Assembly: GCA_902362965.1 (NCBI GenBank) | Contig: CABIYQ010000008.1 | Span: 81,148-100,168 of the forward strand | Source: Oscillospiraceae bacterium | GTDB taxonomy: Bacteria > Bacillota > Clostridia > Oscillospirales > Ruminococcaceae | DNA length: 19,021 bases | Direction of reading: 5' to 3' | Shown here: one piece after another, positions 12,034 to 19,021 of the stretch | Layout: each line of letters starts with the position of its first letter | Position numbering within the stretch: position 1 is the first letter of the stretch | Notes under the pieces: model-generated | Databases searched by the model: none | The model's input: the letters and a program-made list of their open reading frames with translations, nothing else | What the model was told of the DNA's origin: nothing | Made by a program: the position numbers and the translations under genes

Positions 12034-12402
12034 ATGGGAAATCTTAAATTTTTTGATGATATGATAAACAAAAAACTTCTAGACCTGCATACTGCTTTTC
12101 TAGCAAAGATATTGAGTGTTTCCGGAAATCAGGCTAAAATACAACCTCTTGGACTGACAAAAGAAATAGGAGGTACGGCAAGACAGTACGCTCCCGTTTC
12201 ATCTGTTCCGTTTACAAGAAATTCCAGATATAAGCTGTCGGCTGACGGCGGTGTATTAACTGCAAGTGCTGTAACGAACGGCGATATAGTTATATGTGTA
12301 TGCTGTGACAGGGATATTACAGAAGCAAAATGCGGAAAGAACGTTCTTCCGCCTGTAGGTCATCACAATATGAGCGATTGCATAATAATCGGGGTTTTAT
12401 AG
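12034..12402 (+). CDS. Baseplate spike protein (Gp138 N-terminal-domain / DUF2577-like)
   Basis: This 122-residue protein fits the OB-fold head of tail spikes: LHTAFLAKILSVSGNQAKIQPL, then YAPVSSVPFTRNSRYKLS, VTNGDIVICVCCDRDITEA and the ending LPPVGHHNMSDCIIIGVL. The pattern '...GDIVxVxCxDRDI...RHxxSDxxIIGVL' is diagnostic for the Gp138 N-terminal domain family, which attaches the membrane-piercing spike to the hub. No long C-terminal needle is present, so the tip may be short. GAGGTG overlaps the preceding stop codon. Confidence 0.7.
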   Translation: MGNLKFFDDMINKKLLDLHTAFLAKILSVSGNQAKIQPLGLTKEIGGTARQYAPVSSVPFTRNSRYKLSADGGVLTASAVTNGDIVICVCCDRDITEAKCGKNVLPPVGHHNMSDCIIIGVL

Positions 12403-12413
12403 GAGGCGGTAAT

Positions 12414-12770
12414 TTGACAGGTTTTGCACTTGATGAGAATAATGATATTTTGATCAAAGATAATCAGATACAAATGATCAACGGCAGTGAGCTGATAAAA
12501 CAAACTATACAAACAGTAATCGGAACAAACAAAGGTGAGTGGTGTTTAAATGAAGATGAGGGGATAACCTTTGATAATATTCTTGGAAAACATACGCCTG
12601 ATTATGAAGTTGTTAAAACTGAAATTGAACAGGGGCTGTTGCAGGTAGATGACTTTAATATTACTGAATTTTCAGCTGACTTTGACAGTAATACAAGAAA
12701 GCTTGACATATCATTTCAATCTGAAAGCAGCGACGGAACAATTCTGAATATTGATAATTCGTATAATTAG
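12414..12770 (+). CDS. Baseplate wedge protein, XkdS / gp25-like (DUF2634)
   Basis: The 118-residue protein starts at TTG 12414, preceded by AGGAGGCGG at ideal spacing; an earlier in-frame ATG at 12330 would lie inside the spike gene. Motifs include MTGFALDENNDI, SELIKQTIQTVIGTNKGEWC and LNEDEGITFDNILGK. The 'I(Q)T..GTxxGEWxLN.xxGIxF' pattern is that of gp25-like/XkdS proteins, which join the sheath start to the baseplate wedge. It sits in the canonical order between spike and baseplate J. Confidence 0.82.
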   Translation: MTGFALDENNDILIKDNQIQMINGSELIKQTIQTVIGTNKGEWCLNEDEGITFDNILGKHTPDYEVVKTEIEQGLLQVDDFNITEFSADFDSNTRKLDISFQSESSDGTILNIDNSYN

Positions 12771-12782
12771 GAGGTGCGGTGA

Positions 12783-13934
12783 TTGTTAAATGAACTGGGT
12801 TATACACGAAGAACATATGACGATATTATAGAAAGTAAGATTCAGCGTGCAAAGGAGTTATTCGGTGAAGATATTGAAACTGATGAAACAACACCGTTAG
12901 GTAAATTAATAAGAATCAATGCATACGATCAGGCTTTGGCTGAAGAAGAAGCTGAAGCTATTTATTATGCAAGATTTCCGAACACGGCTACAGGAGTAAG
13001 TCTTGACCGATTGTGTACATTTGTGGGAATCAGCCGTAATTCTGCAACCCCTGCGCAGTACAAGGTAAAAGTAAAGGGGACAGCAGGAGCAACAATTCCC
13101 TTTGGGTTTCTTGTCAGTACAGAAAGCGAAATTGATTATTATAATACGGCAGATTCGATAATCGAAACAGACGGAACATGTTTTATAAGTGTTGAATGTA
13201 CAGAAGCAGGGACACTGGGAAATGTAAGTGCCGGTGGAATCAATATAATAAAAAACCCTTCAGCTGACGTTGAAGAAGTACAGGGAGTCAGCGTTATAAA
13301 AATCGGTACAGATATAGAAAGTGATTATTCATTAAGACAAAGATTTAAAGATGCTAAAGAGGGATTGGGCGCATGTAATGAAAATGCATTGCGTACTGCG
13401 CTGCTGAGGGTAGAGACTGTTACAAGCGTTTCAGTTGCAGTAAATGAGAAAGATACACCGGATAGTTCAGGCAGACCTCCGCATAGTTTTGAATGTTATG
13501 TTGCCGGAGGTGAAAATCATCATTTTGAAATAGCCACAGCAATTTATGAAAAAAAGCCGTTAGGCATAAAAACATACGGAACACAAAGTTATACTATAGT
13601 TGATGACGGCGGTTTTTCACATAAAATCAGTTTTTCACATTGTTCTTACATTAATATTGACATAACTGTTAAAATCAAAGCAAATCCGGATTTTAATTCA
13701 GAGTCTGGAATAGATGAGATAAAAAGCAATCTTAATACTTATGTTAATAGCTTAGGAGTAGGTAAAGACGTTATTTTGTCCAGCTTATACGGACAGATAC
13801 ATTCAGTTAACGGCGTTGTTGAAGTAACCGAATTATCAATACAAAAAGAAAATTCCCAGAAGAACGGCAACATCGCAATTAATGACTGGGAAATAGCAAA
13901 ATGCCGAAATGTTGAAGTGGCGGTGGAAACATGA
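12783..13934 (+). CDS. Baseplate J-like wedge protein (XkdT-like)
   Basis: The 383-residue protein starts at TTG 12783 behind AGGAGGTG. The N-terminal part, YDDIIESKIQRAKELFGEDI and AEAIYYARFPNTATGVSLDR, and the middle AEAGTLGNVSAGGINIIKNP, SDYSLRQRFKDAKEGLGACN match baseplate J/gp47 family proteins that form the wedge linking baseplate to fibres. The C-terminal domain, PDFNSESGIDEIKSNLNTYV through LSSLYGQIHSVNGVVEVTEL, is also typical. The stop overlaps the next ATG (ATGA), so translation is coupled. Confidence 0.9.
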   Translation: MLNELGYTRRTYDDIIESKIQRAKELFGEDIETDETTPLGKLIRINAYDQALAEEEAEAIYYARFPNTATGVSLDRLCTFVGISRNSATPAQYKVKVKGTAGATIPFGFLVSTESEIDYYNTADSIIETDGTCFISVECTEAGTLGNVSAGGINIIKNPSADVEEVQGVSVIKIGTDIESDYSLRQRFKDAKEGLGACNENALRTALLRVETVTSVSVAVNEKDTPDSSGRPPHSFECYVAGGENHHFEIATAIYEKKPLGIKTYGTQSYTIVDDGGFSHKISFSHCSYINIDITVKIKANPDFNSESGIDEIKSNLNTYVNSLGVGKDVILSSLYGQIHSVNGVVEVTELSIQKENSQKNGNIAINDWEIAKCRNVEVAVET

Positions 13935-14548
13935 GTGAATTTGTAAAAGATAATCATGTTAAAAATTTGCCTGATGTGTTTTGTAAATCAAAGGAAAGTA
14001 ATAATTTTAAATTATTGGAATTAGAACGACTGACTCTTGAAGAATACAGGAAAACACTGCAAGAATTGTTTGACATGATCAAGCTTGAAAATGCTACTGG
14101 TAAAACGCTAGACTTGTATGGAGAAACAGTTGGACAGGCAAGAGGAAGAGCCACAGATGAACAATATATCCTGATGATTAAAGCTAAGTTAATGCAAAAT
14201 TTATCAAACGGCAGTTATCCAAGTGTTCTTAATTCACTTTGCGTTACATTCGATTGTGAACCATCACAAATATACATAGAAGAAAGTCAAGAACCTTGTA
14301 TGGTTAATGTGATTAAATTACCATTAGAAGCGATTGTTAAAATTGACATCAGCCCTGAAAGTACAACAAAACTTATAAAATCTATTTTACCTGTGGGTAT
14401 AACATTACAAAATTATTTATATGAGGGCACATTCACATTTTCTGATTATGAAGATGAGTATAACGAAAATGAGGGCTTTTGTGATGTTGAAGGCGGTACG
14501 CTCGGCGGATATTTTGGGATTGCGAGCGGCGGAATTGATGTTATTTGA
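13931..14548 (+). CDS. Tail/baseplate protein, XkdU (DUF2313)-like position
   Basis: This 205-residue protein has an N-terminal helical half (NFKLLELERLTLEEYRKTLQ ELFD and TLDLYGETVGQARGRATDEQ) followed by a mixed domain (MIKAKLMQNLSNGSYPSVLN, CEPSQIYIEESQEPCMVNVI). The 'LDxxGxxxGxxRxxxxDxxY' stretch occurs in tail proteins that follow baseplate J and connect to fibres. The C-terminus is acidic then Gly-rich (GGTLGGYFGIASGGIDVI). Family assignment rests mainly on gene order; the structural role is inference. Confidence 0.65.
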   Translation: MSEFVKDNHVKNLPDVFCKSKESNNFKLLELERLTLEEYRKTLQELFDMIKLENATGKTLDLYGETVGQARGRATDEQYILMIKAKLMQNLSNGSYPSVLNSLCVTFDCEPSQIYIEESQEPCMVNVIKLPLEAIVKIDISPESTTKLIKSILPVGITLQNYLYEGTFTFSDYEDEYNENEGFCDVEGGTLGGYFGIASGGIDVI

Positions 14549-14562
14549 TAAGGAGGAAACAA

Positions 14563-15699
14563 ATGGAATCAAATTTTACAAGTCCCGTACATTGGGAAAA
14601 TGAGGGGGTCGAACCAAGTACAACCCTTAAAAAGACAGGATTTCAAGGGGGATATAAACCTCCTGCCAGTGTATTTAATTATTTTTTCTATAATAATGAA
14701 AAATGTATTAAAGAATTGCAGACAGCTGCAAATAATTTAGATGCCAACAAATCAAATTTAGGCCACACTCATAAATACGCAGCATCTGATAGCGCCGGAG
14801 GTGCGGCATTGTCTTCCCGAAAACTTGAAACAGCCTGTAAGATCAACGGAGTATCATTTGACGGAACACAGGATATAACGATAGATGTGACCGGCAAAAC
14901 CCGCCGTTATGAATTGGGTCCGTATGACAGCATTTCCAGATATTCGATGTTTGCCAGAACAAGCAATATCAATACGCTTGAAAACTGCGGAGCAACCTTA
15001 CTTGTGACAGACGCAGGCAATTTTGGTTCTCCCCAGACGGGCGCATGGCTGATACAATTAAGCAACCGTGAAAGCAAGCCGACTATGTCGGTCACAACGC
15101 TGCTGCCGCATAAAAGGGGTACAGTAAATTTTGGATATTATGAGGACAGTGAAAACGGTTATTTTTATTTTGGCGCATATACCGGAACATACCGTTCTGT
15201 TTTTGCAGTAACGGTTTTGAGGGGTACAAATGTAACGCTGTCTGATTTCGGCGATACTGCGGACGTTCCGAGCGGCTGGACAACGGTAACTCCGAGAATC
15301 CTACAGGACAATACCGATTTGCAAAGCTATCTTCCATTGACCGGAGGAACGCTGACCGGAGATTTAATTGTTCCGCACATAAAGCAGTCCCAGTCGGGAA
15401 CACTTCTTGCTGAAAGCTCAACAGATGAAAACAGTCTGACGGTAACCAATGCTGAGATAGCAAAATATTCACAGGTGTATATAGCTGCAAGCTGGACGGA
15501 AAGAGAGACGGTAAACTTCTGTGATGTGATTCCGATTTCCGCTATTGCGGCAGGAGCAGTGTTTACAAAGCAAATTTATACGGGTACAAGGATTTACACT
15601 TATACAGTCACCTGTACAAGTGCAGGAGTATTCACATTAACGCAGAGCAACTCCACAGGTACAGCAGGTACATTGAGATTAAAATTGTATGTTATTTAG
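14563..15699 (+). CDS. Phage tail fibre protein
   Basis: The 378-residue protein starts at ATG 14563, which has AAGGAGG eight bases upstream; an upstream TTG at 14545 has none. Residues 1-50 (SPVHWENEGVEPSTTLKKTG FQGGYKPPASVFNYFF) form a baseplate-attachment domain common in Firmicutes fibres. Then come 'LGHTHKYAASDSAGGAALSS' and 'KINGVSFDGTQDITIDVTGK', classical fibre repeats, a beta-rich domain (155-250), and the motif YLPLTGGTLTGDL near 266. The last 106 residues repeat the end of the fibre at the left edge of the window. It should recognise the bacterial surface. Confidence 0.85.
   Translation: MESNFTSPVHWENEGVEPSTTLKKTGFQGGYKPPASVFNYFFYNNEKCIKELQTAANNLDANKSNLGHTHKYAASDSAGGAALSSRKLETACKINGVSFDGTQDITIDVTGKTRRYELGPYDSISRYSMFARTSNINTLENCGATLLVTDAGNFGSPQTGAWLIQLSNRESKPTMSVTTLLPHKRGTVNFGYYEDSENGYFYFGAYTGTYRSVFAVTVLRGTNVTLSDFGDTADVPSGWTTVTPRILQDNTDLQSYLPLTGGTLTGDLIVPHIKQSQSGTLLAESSTDENSLTVTNAEIAKYSQVYIAASWTERETVNFCDVIPISAIAAGAVFTKQIYTGTRIYTYTVTCTSAGVFTLTQSNSTGTAGTLRLKLYVI
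15382..15699 (+). repeat. 318-bp direct repeat, copy 2 (fibre 3' end)
   Basis: Colinear with 393-710, no gaps. The similarity continues weakly into the following holin genes (970-1113 against 15729-15873), separated in the first copy by the XhlA-like gene. Confidence 0.9.
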
Positions 15700-15709
15700 G
15701 AGGTTAATT

Positions 15710-15880
15710 ATGAAAACATGGGCAAAGCGTTCACTTAGAACATTTTTACAAACGGCTGTAGGTTACATAGCGGTAAATATCGCCGCAACGGATTTAACTG
15801 TAAAATCCGCTGTTTTGGGATTGGCTGTATCAGCTGTCTCGGCAGGTCTTGCGGCTGTTATGAACTTGAAGGAGGTATAA
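15710..15880 (+). CDS. Phage holin (r1t-like)
   Basis: The 56-residue protein starts MKTWAKRSLRTFLQTAVGYI and has a second hydrophobic stretch SAVLGLAVSAVSAGLAAVMN, giving two membrane spans. ATG 15710 follows AGGAGGTTAATT; the frame is open upstream to 15689 but that lies in the fibre gene. It is clearly homologous to the holin at 941-1126 but ends in NLKEV, and its last codons form the ribosome site of the next gene. It would open the membrane for the downstream amidase. Confidence 0.75.
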   Translation: MKTWAKRSLRTFLQTAVGYIAVNIAATDLTVKSAVLGLAVSAVSAGLAAVMNLKEV

Positions 15881-15883
15881 TTT

Positions 15884-16738
15884 ATGAATATCAAAAATAT
15901 GTACATTACAAAAAATCGTCCGTATACGAAGAGGACTAAAACAACTAAAATTGCAGTGCATTACATAGGAAATCCCAATACGTCGGCTGAAGCTAATAGA
16001 AATTATTTTAATAGCAATAATAATGATGTTTCCAGTAACTATATTATTGGGCTGAATGGTGAAATAATATGCTGCATTCCAGACGAGGAAGTCGCATGGT
16101 GTACCTGTCAGGCGAACAGCTACAGTGTATCGATTGAAAATTGTCATCCTGACAGCACAGGCAAATTAAACAGTAAGACTTACAACAGCCTTGTTGAACT
16201 TTGCGTTTATTTATGTAAAAAGTACAAGCTGAATGAAAACGATTTGATTCGTCATTATGACGTTACAGGTAAAGTTTGCCCGAAAGGATTTGTTCCGAAG
16301 TCAAAGGGCGGCTCAGACGATAACAGCAATACTGCTTGGAAAAAATTTAAGACAGACGTTAAGGCTAAGCTTAATAGTACAGCAGCATCGTCTTCCAACA
16401 CTCAAAAGCTTTATCGTATACGCAAATCATGGTCTGATGTAAAAAGCCAGATCGGTGCGTATTCTTCTTTGGAAAATGCCAAAAAAGCTTGCAAGAGCGG
16501 TTATACCGTCTATGATTGGAACGGCAAGCCTGTTTACAGTAAGTCGGCAGCAACATTTAAAAGGGGCGATAAAGTAAAAGTTAAATCAGAAGCCAAGGAT
16601 TACATCGGCAGCAGTCTTGCAAGCTTTGTATATAAAAATACATATACGATTCTTGAAATCAGCGGTGATCGTGTTGTAATCGGCGTAAATGGAGCTGTTA
16701 CGGCTGCAGTGCATAAAAATAATTTGACAAAAGCATAA
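15884..16738 (+). CDS. N-acetylmuramoyl-L-alanine amidase, Amidase_2 type (endolysin)
   Basis: The 284-residue protein has an N-terminal zinc amidase domain (1-140): KIAVHYIGNP with His26, SSNYIIGLNGEIICCIPDEE, the conserved SVSIENCHPD, RHYDVTGKVCP with His124 and Cys132. These are the zinc ligands of the T7-lysozyme/PGRP-like Amidase_2 family. Residues 175-218 resemble a SPOR/repeat-like segment (LYRIRKSWSDVKSQIGAYSS LENAKKACK), and 226-284 an SH3-type domain (FKRGDKVKVKSEAKDYIGSS to VHKNNLTKA), both suited to cell-wall binding. GGAGGT overlaps the holin end. It differs in catalytic family from the endolysin at 1546-2352 although the holins are related. Confidence 0.9.
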   Translation: MNIKNMYITKNRPYTKRTKTTKIAVHYIGNPNTSAEANRNYFNSNNNDVSSNYIIGLNGEIICCIPDEEVAWCTCQANSYSVSIENCHPDSTGKLNSKTYNSLVELCVYLCKKYKLNENDLIRHYDVTGKVCPKGFVPKSKGGSDDNSNTAWKKFKTDVKAKLNSTAASSSNTQKLYRIRKSWSDVKSQIGAYSSLENAKKACKSGYTVYDWNGKPVYSKSAATFKRGDKVKVKSEAKDYIGSSLASFVYKNTYTILEISGDRVVIGVNGAVTAAVHKNNLTKA

Positions 16739-16742
16739 ATTT

Positions 16743-16770
16743 AAGGAGCAGAAATCTGCTCCTTATTTTA
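16743..16770 (+). terminator. Rho-independent terminator after the lysis genes
   Basis: AAGGAGCAGA (16743-16752) pairs perfectly with TCTGCTCCTT (16755-16764), with only two bases left between the arms, so the lowest pairs must open to form a loop. ATTTTAT follows. Confidence 0.75.
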
Positions 16771-16795
16771 TAAATTAATTTTTGGAGGTATTTAT

Positions 16796-17536
16796 ATGAA
16801 AAGTTTTATTCCATGGATAGGCGGCAAGAGTCTTCTTGCAAAGAAAATTGTATCAATGTTTCCGGATGATTTTGACAGGTACATTGAAGTATTCGGAGGC
16901 GGAGGTTCTGTGCTTTTTGCCAAGGACAAACATGCTCCGCTGGAGGTTTACAATGATGCAAACGGTCAGCTTGTGAATTTATTCAGATGTATACGCTTTC
17001 ACCGTGAAGAGCTTCAGCGTGAAATTTCAGGTTATATTAATGCAAGAGAAATTTTTGAAGATATAAAGGCGCAGATAAATGTAAGGGGTATGACCGATAT
17101 CCAAAGAGCAGCAATGTTTTATGTTCAAATCAAAATCAGTTACGGGGCAGACGGCAGAACTTACGGCTGCAACAAGAAGAACATCTCTCCGGAATATTTG
17201 ACCGAAATTGAAAAACGTCTTAAATCAGGTGCAGGAGTGGTAATTGAACATAAGGATTTTGAAAATCTCATTAAAGTTTATGATCGTCCGAATGCACTTT
17301 TCTATTGTGATCCGCCTTATCATAAAACTGAAAAATATTATGATGTATTGTTTACTGACAGTGATCACAAACGTTTAAAGAACTCTTTAAGCAATATTAA
17401 AGGACGGTTTATTCTCTCTTACAATGACGATGAATATATACGTGAATTGTACAAGGACTTCAATATTATGGCTGTTGAAAGACAGAATAATCTTTCAAGC
17501 GGTTTGTACAAGGAACTTATTATAACAAATTATTGA
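16796..17536 (+). CDS. DNA adenine-N6 methyltransferase, D12/Dam class
   Basis: The 246-residue protein opens FIPWIGGKSLLAKKI (residues 4-18), with motif I EVFGGGGSVLF (31-41) for S-adenosylmethionine binding, then VYNDANGQLVNLFRCI, and the catalytic motif IV DPPY (172-175) in FYCDPPYHKTEKYY. The C-terminal part has RFILSYNDDEYIRELY. The order I then IV with an intervening target-recognition domain is class alpha D12, the Dam type. No restriction enzyme is adjacent, so it is probably an orphan phage methylase that protects or regulates phage DNA. TTTGGAGG precedes the ATG. Confidence 0.92.
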   Translation: MKSFIPWIGGKSLLAKKIVSMFPDDFDRYIEVFGGGGSVLFAKDKHAPLEVYNDANGQLVNLFRCIRFHREELQREISGYINAREIFEDIKAQINVRGMTDIQRAAMFYVQIKISYGADGRTYGCNKKNISPEYLTEIEKRLKSGAGVVIEHKDFENLIKVYDRPNALFYCDPPYHKTEKYYDVLFTDSDHKRLKNSLSNIKGRFILSYNDDEYIRELYKDFNIMAVERQNNLSSGLYKELIITNY

Positions 17537-17555
17537 TGTTATTTTTTTTAGAACA

Positions 17556-17584
17556 CAAATAACAGAATACGTTATTTGCGTATT
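17556..17584. promoter_or_regulatory. Two overlapping inverted repeats before the XRE gene
   Basis: CAAATAAC (17556-17563) and GTTATTTG (17571-17578) form a perfect 8-bp inverted repeat, and AATACG (17566-17571) with CGTATT (17579-17584) a second, overlapping one. They cannot form together. No T-tract follows, so an operator is more likely than a terminator. Autoregulation by the XRE protein is inference. Confidence 0.4.
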
Positions 17585-17612
17585 AACAAAAGTATCATCG
17601 GAGGGCGATTTT

Positions 17613-17852
17613 ATGATTAAAATTAATTTACTGAAGCTGTTAAAAGAACGTGGAATGACGCAGTCGGAATTGTCTGAAATTACAGGAATCAGACCGTCTA
17701 CAATCTGCGATATGTGCAATAACAACTGTGCTTTTCTTAAGTTAGAAAATATAGATAAAATTTGCAGTAAGCTTGACTGCAAGCTAGAGAATTTCATTGA
17801 AATTGTCCCTTCGGCAGAAAGGACAGATAATGAAAGTATTAAGTTTATTTGA
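17613..17852 (+). CDS. XRE/Cro-type small transcriptional regulator
   Basis: This 79-residue protein is essentially one helix-turn-helix domain: INLLKLLKERGMTQSELSEI TGIRPSTICDMCNNN, then LKLENIDKICSKLDCKLENF IEI. The TQSELSEITGIRPSTI segment is the HTH, and the ending 'ICSKLDCKLENFIEIVPS' is characteristic of Cro/YozG-like small XRE regulators. GGAGGGCG precedes the ATG. It overlaps the following methyltransferase gene by 23 bases, so the two are co-expressed. Confidence 0.88.
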   Translation: MIKINLLKLLKERGMTQSELSEITGIRPSTICDMCNNNCAFLKLENIDKICSKLDCKLENFIEIVPSAERTDNESIKFI

Positions 17853-18903
17853 CGGTATTTCCTGCGGTATGGCGGCGCTTGAACGTGCCGGCATGCCTGT
17901 TGAAAGATATGCAGCATATGAAATTGATAAATATGCAATTAAAATCAGTGAGAAAAATTATCCCTTTATAGAACACTGCGGAAACGTATTTGACGGAGAT
18001 TTTACGCAGTACAAGGGTTTTGACTTATTAATAGGCGGTTCGCCGTGTACATATTGGAGTATAGCGAAACGGAATCGTGAAACAACATGCGAAGGCGAAG
18101 GATTTAAATTTTTTATGCAGTATGTTCGTGCGCTGAAAGAAAGCGGCTGTAGATATTTTTTATATGAAAATAACTATAGTATACATAAGGATATAAAAGC
18201 GGAAATAAGCCGACAGCTGGGAGTAGAACCTATAATGATCAATTCTGCTCTCGTTTCAGCACAAAGCCGAAAACGCTGTTACTGGACTAACATTCCAAAT
18301 GTTACTCAGCCGGATGACAAGGGCATTTTACTGAAAGATATTATTGAAAGCGGTATGGCTTGGCAGGGAAAAACTTATTGTCTTACTGCAAATTATGGCA
18401 ATGCATATTTGAAAAATACTCTTGAACGTCATCAAAGAACCATGATCGCTGAACCTGTTAGTTGTGCAGTCAGAAGCAGATATAAGGATACAGGAAACAG
18501 AAGTAAAAAAGCCGGCGGCGAAACTTTTTCGGCAATTGAAGCACGAAAAGACGGAAAAGCTAATTGCATGACAACTGTTACTAAAGATTCAATGGTACTT
18601 CAGCCTATCAGAATCGGAGATATTGGAAGTAATGCACAGGGACATCGAGTTTATTCTGTACGTGGCAAATCCGTTACAATTTCAGCAAGCGGCGGAGGTC
18701 AGGGCGGTTCTACCGGACTTTATAAGATTGATTTGCCTGACGGAGATTATATAATCAGGAAATTATCTCCTATTGAGTGCGAACGGCTTCAGACACTTCC
18801 TGATAATTATACCGAAGGAGTATCAAATACACAACGATATAAGCAGCTTGGAAACGGATGGACTGTTGATGTGATTGCCCATATTTTAAGTTTTATAAAA
18901 TGA
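17830..18903 (+). CDS. DNA cytosine-C5 methyltransferase
   Basis: The 357-residue protein starts at ATG 17830 with GAAAGGA upstream; an in-frame ATG at 17797 lies deeper in the XRE gene without a better site. Motif I is SLFDGISCGMAALERAG (residues 5-21), motif II YEIDKYA, motif IV GGSPCTYWS with the nucleophile Cys73 (Thr in place of the usual Gln after Pro-Cys), motif VI ENN (113-115), motif VIII QSRKRCYWTNIP, motif IX region LSPIECERLQTLPDNYT and motif X QLGNGWTVDVIAHIL. All catalytic motifs are present in the standard order. The target-recognition domain lies between VIII and IX. With the Dam-type gene it gives the phage two methylation marks. Confidence 0.93.
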   Translation: MKVLSLFDGISCGMAALERAGMPVERYAAYEIDKYAIKISEKNYPFIEHCGNVFDGDFTQYKGFDLLIGGSPCTYWSIAKRNRETTCEGEGFKFFMQYVRALKESGCRYFLYENNYSIHKDIKAEISRQLGVEPIMINSALVSAQSRKRCYWTNIPNVTQPDDKGILLKDIIESGMAWQGKTYCLTANYGNAYLKNTLERHQRTMIAEPVSCAVRSRYKDTGNRSKKAGGETFSAIEARKDGKANCMTTVTKDSMVLQPIRIGDIGSNAQGHRVYSVRGKSVTISASGGGQGGSTGLYKIDLPDGDYIIRKLSPIECERLQTLPDNYTEGVSNTQRYKQLGNGWTVDVIAHILSFIK

Positions 18904-18905
18904 TT

Positions 18906-18953
18906 AAAGACCATTTAAGGAGTTCTTTTTTTACTCTTTAAATGGTCTTTTTT
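18906..18953 (+). terminator. Strong rho-independent terminator after the methyltransferase
   Basis: The arms 18906-18923 and 18933-18950 pair over 18 bp (one G-U) around a T-rich loop and are followed by a T-run. It overlaps the first iteron by a few bases. Confidence 0.85.
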
Positions 18954-19013
18954 GCATTTTGCGTGTCAAAAGTTTTGCACTTTGCTTGTCACTTTTTTGC
19001 ATTTTGCGTGTCA
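18951..19013 (+). repeat. Three iteron-like direct repeats, 18 bp each
   Basis: TTTGCATTTTGCGTGTCA occurs at 18951-18968 and 18996-19013, and a two-base variant TTTGCACTTTGCTTGTCA at 18974-18991. Start-to-start spacings are 23 and 22 bases, about two helical turns, so bound proteins would sit on one face of the DNA. The array may continue beyond the window. It could be a repressor or replication-initiator binding site. Confidence 0.7.
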
Positions 19014-19021
19014 AGCAACAT

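Noticed and set aside
15092..15490. 132-codon minus-strand open frame opposite the second fibre
   Set aside because: It lies fully inside the fibre gene on the other strand and lacks a ribosome site or family match.
18951..19013. CRISPR array
   Set aside because: Repeats are only 18 bp with gaps of 4-5 bases and there are no spacers or cas genes; iteron-like repeats fit better.

Overview
The window looks like a low-GC, strictly anaerobic gut or rumen Clostridia genome, most likely a Ruminococcus-like member of the Oscillospiraceae. The main reason is the gene at 3639-5048, a secreted protein with BspA-type leucine-rich repeats, a transglutaminase-like domain and a C-terminal type I dockerin, an architecture typical of cellulosome-building ruminococci. 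Almost everything else is prophage, with AGGAGG-type ribosome sites, short overlaps and long co-directional blocks. No tRNA, rRNA or CRISPR array was seen.

Layout. (1) 1-3080 is the right end of one prophage: the end of a tail-fibre gene, an XhlA-like protein, a holin, a 0.4-kb unit that looks like a type I toxin-antitoxin locus, an Amidase_3 endolysin and a PGDYG-family protein. Facing these late genes on the minus strand is a TIR-like protein (2440-2856) and a frameshifted DUF4231/SLATT two-TM membrane protein (3077-3518). The latter has its own consensus promoter, so the pair looks like a moron, possibly a defence module. (2) 3639-5124 is the dockerin gene with its promoter. (3) 5352-6120 holds the C-terminal end of a tyrosine integrase cut by a truncated IS3-family element. 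(4) 6121-10384 is the wrecked head and tail part of a second prophage. It contains a broken MuF minor head protein with a C-terminal candidate toxin domain and candidate immunity gene, a scaffold, a head protein, a capsid stub, a partly inverted tape measure, and a tape-measure/LysM chimera. (5) 10396-10751 is a second copy of the toxin-antitoxin unit. (6) 10797-16738 is an intact-looking contractile-tail baseplate, fibre and lysis block: plug, hub, spike, gp25-like/XkdS, baseplate J, XkdU-like, fibre, holin, Amidase_2. (7) 16796-18903 carries an adenine methyltransferase, a small XRE regulator and a cytosine-C5 methyltransferase. It is followed by a strong terminator and three 18-bp iteron-like repeats at the window edge.

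How it fits together. The two prophage segments are relatives: their fibre genes share a colinear 318-bp 3' end and their holins are homologous, but one lysis cassette carries an Amidase_3 and the other an Amidase_2. The second prophage cannot make a particle, since terminase, portal, sheath, tube and most of the capsid and tape measure are absent or broken. Its baseplate, lysis, methyltransferase and toxin-antitoxin genes remain open.

The most novel-looking items are three. The duplicated convergent type I toxin-antitoxin unit encodes an identical 32-residue hydrophobic peptide in both copies, while the presumed antisense-pairing zone has diverged with stem pairing preserved. The second is the TIR + SLATT moron. 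The third is a MuF toxin/immunity pair with a consensus promoter lying inside the MuF reading frame at the toxin boundary.
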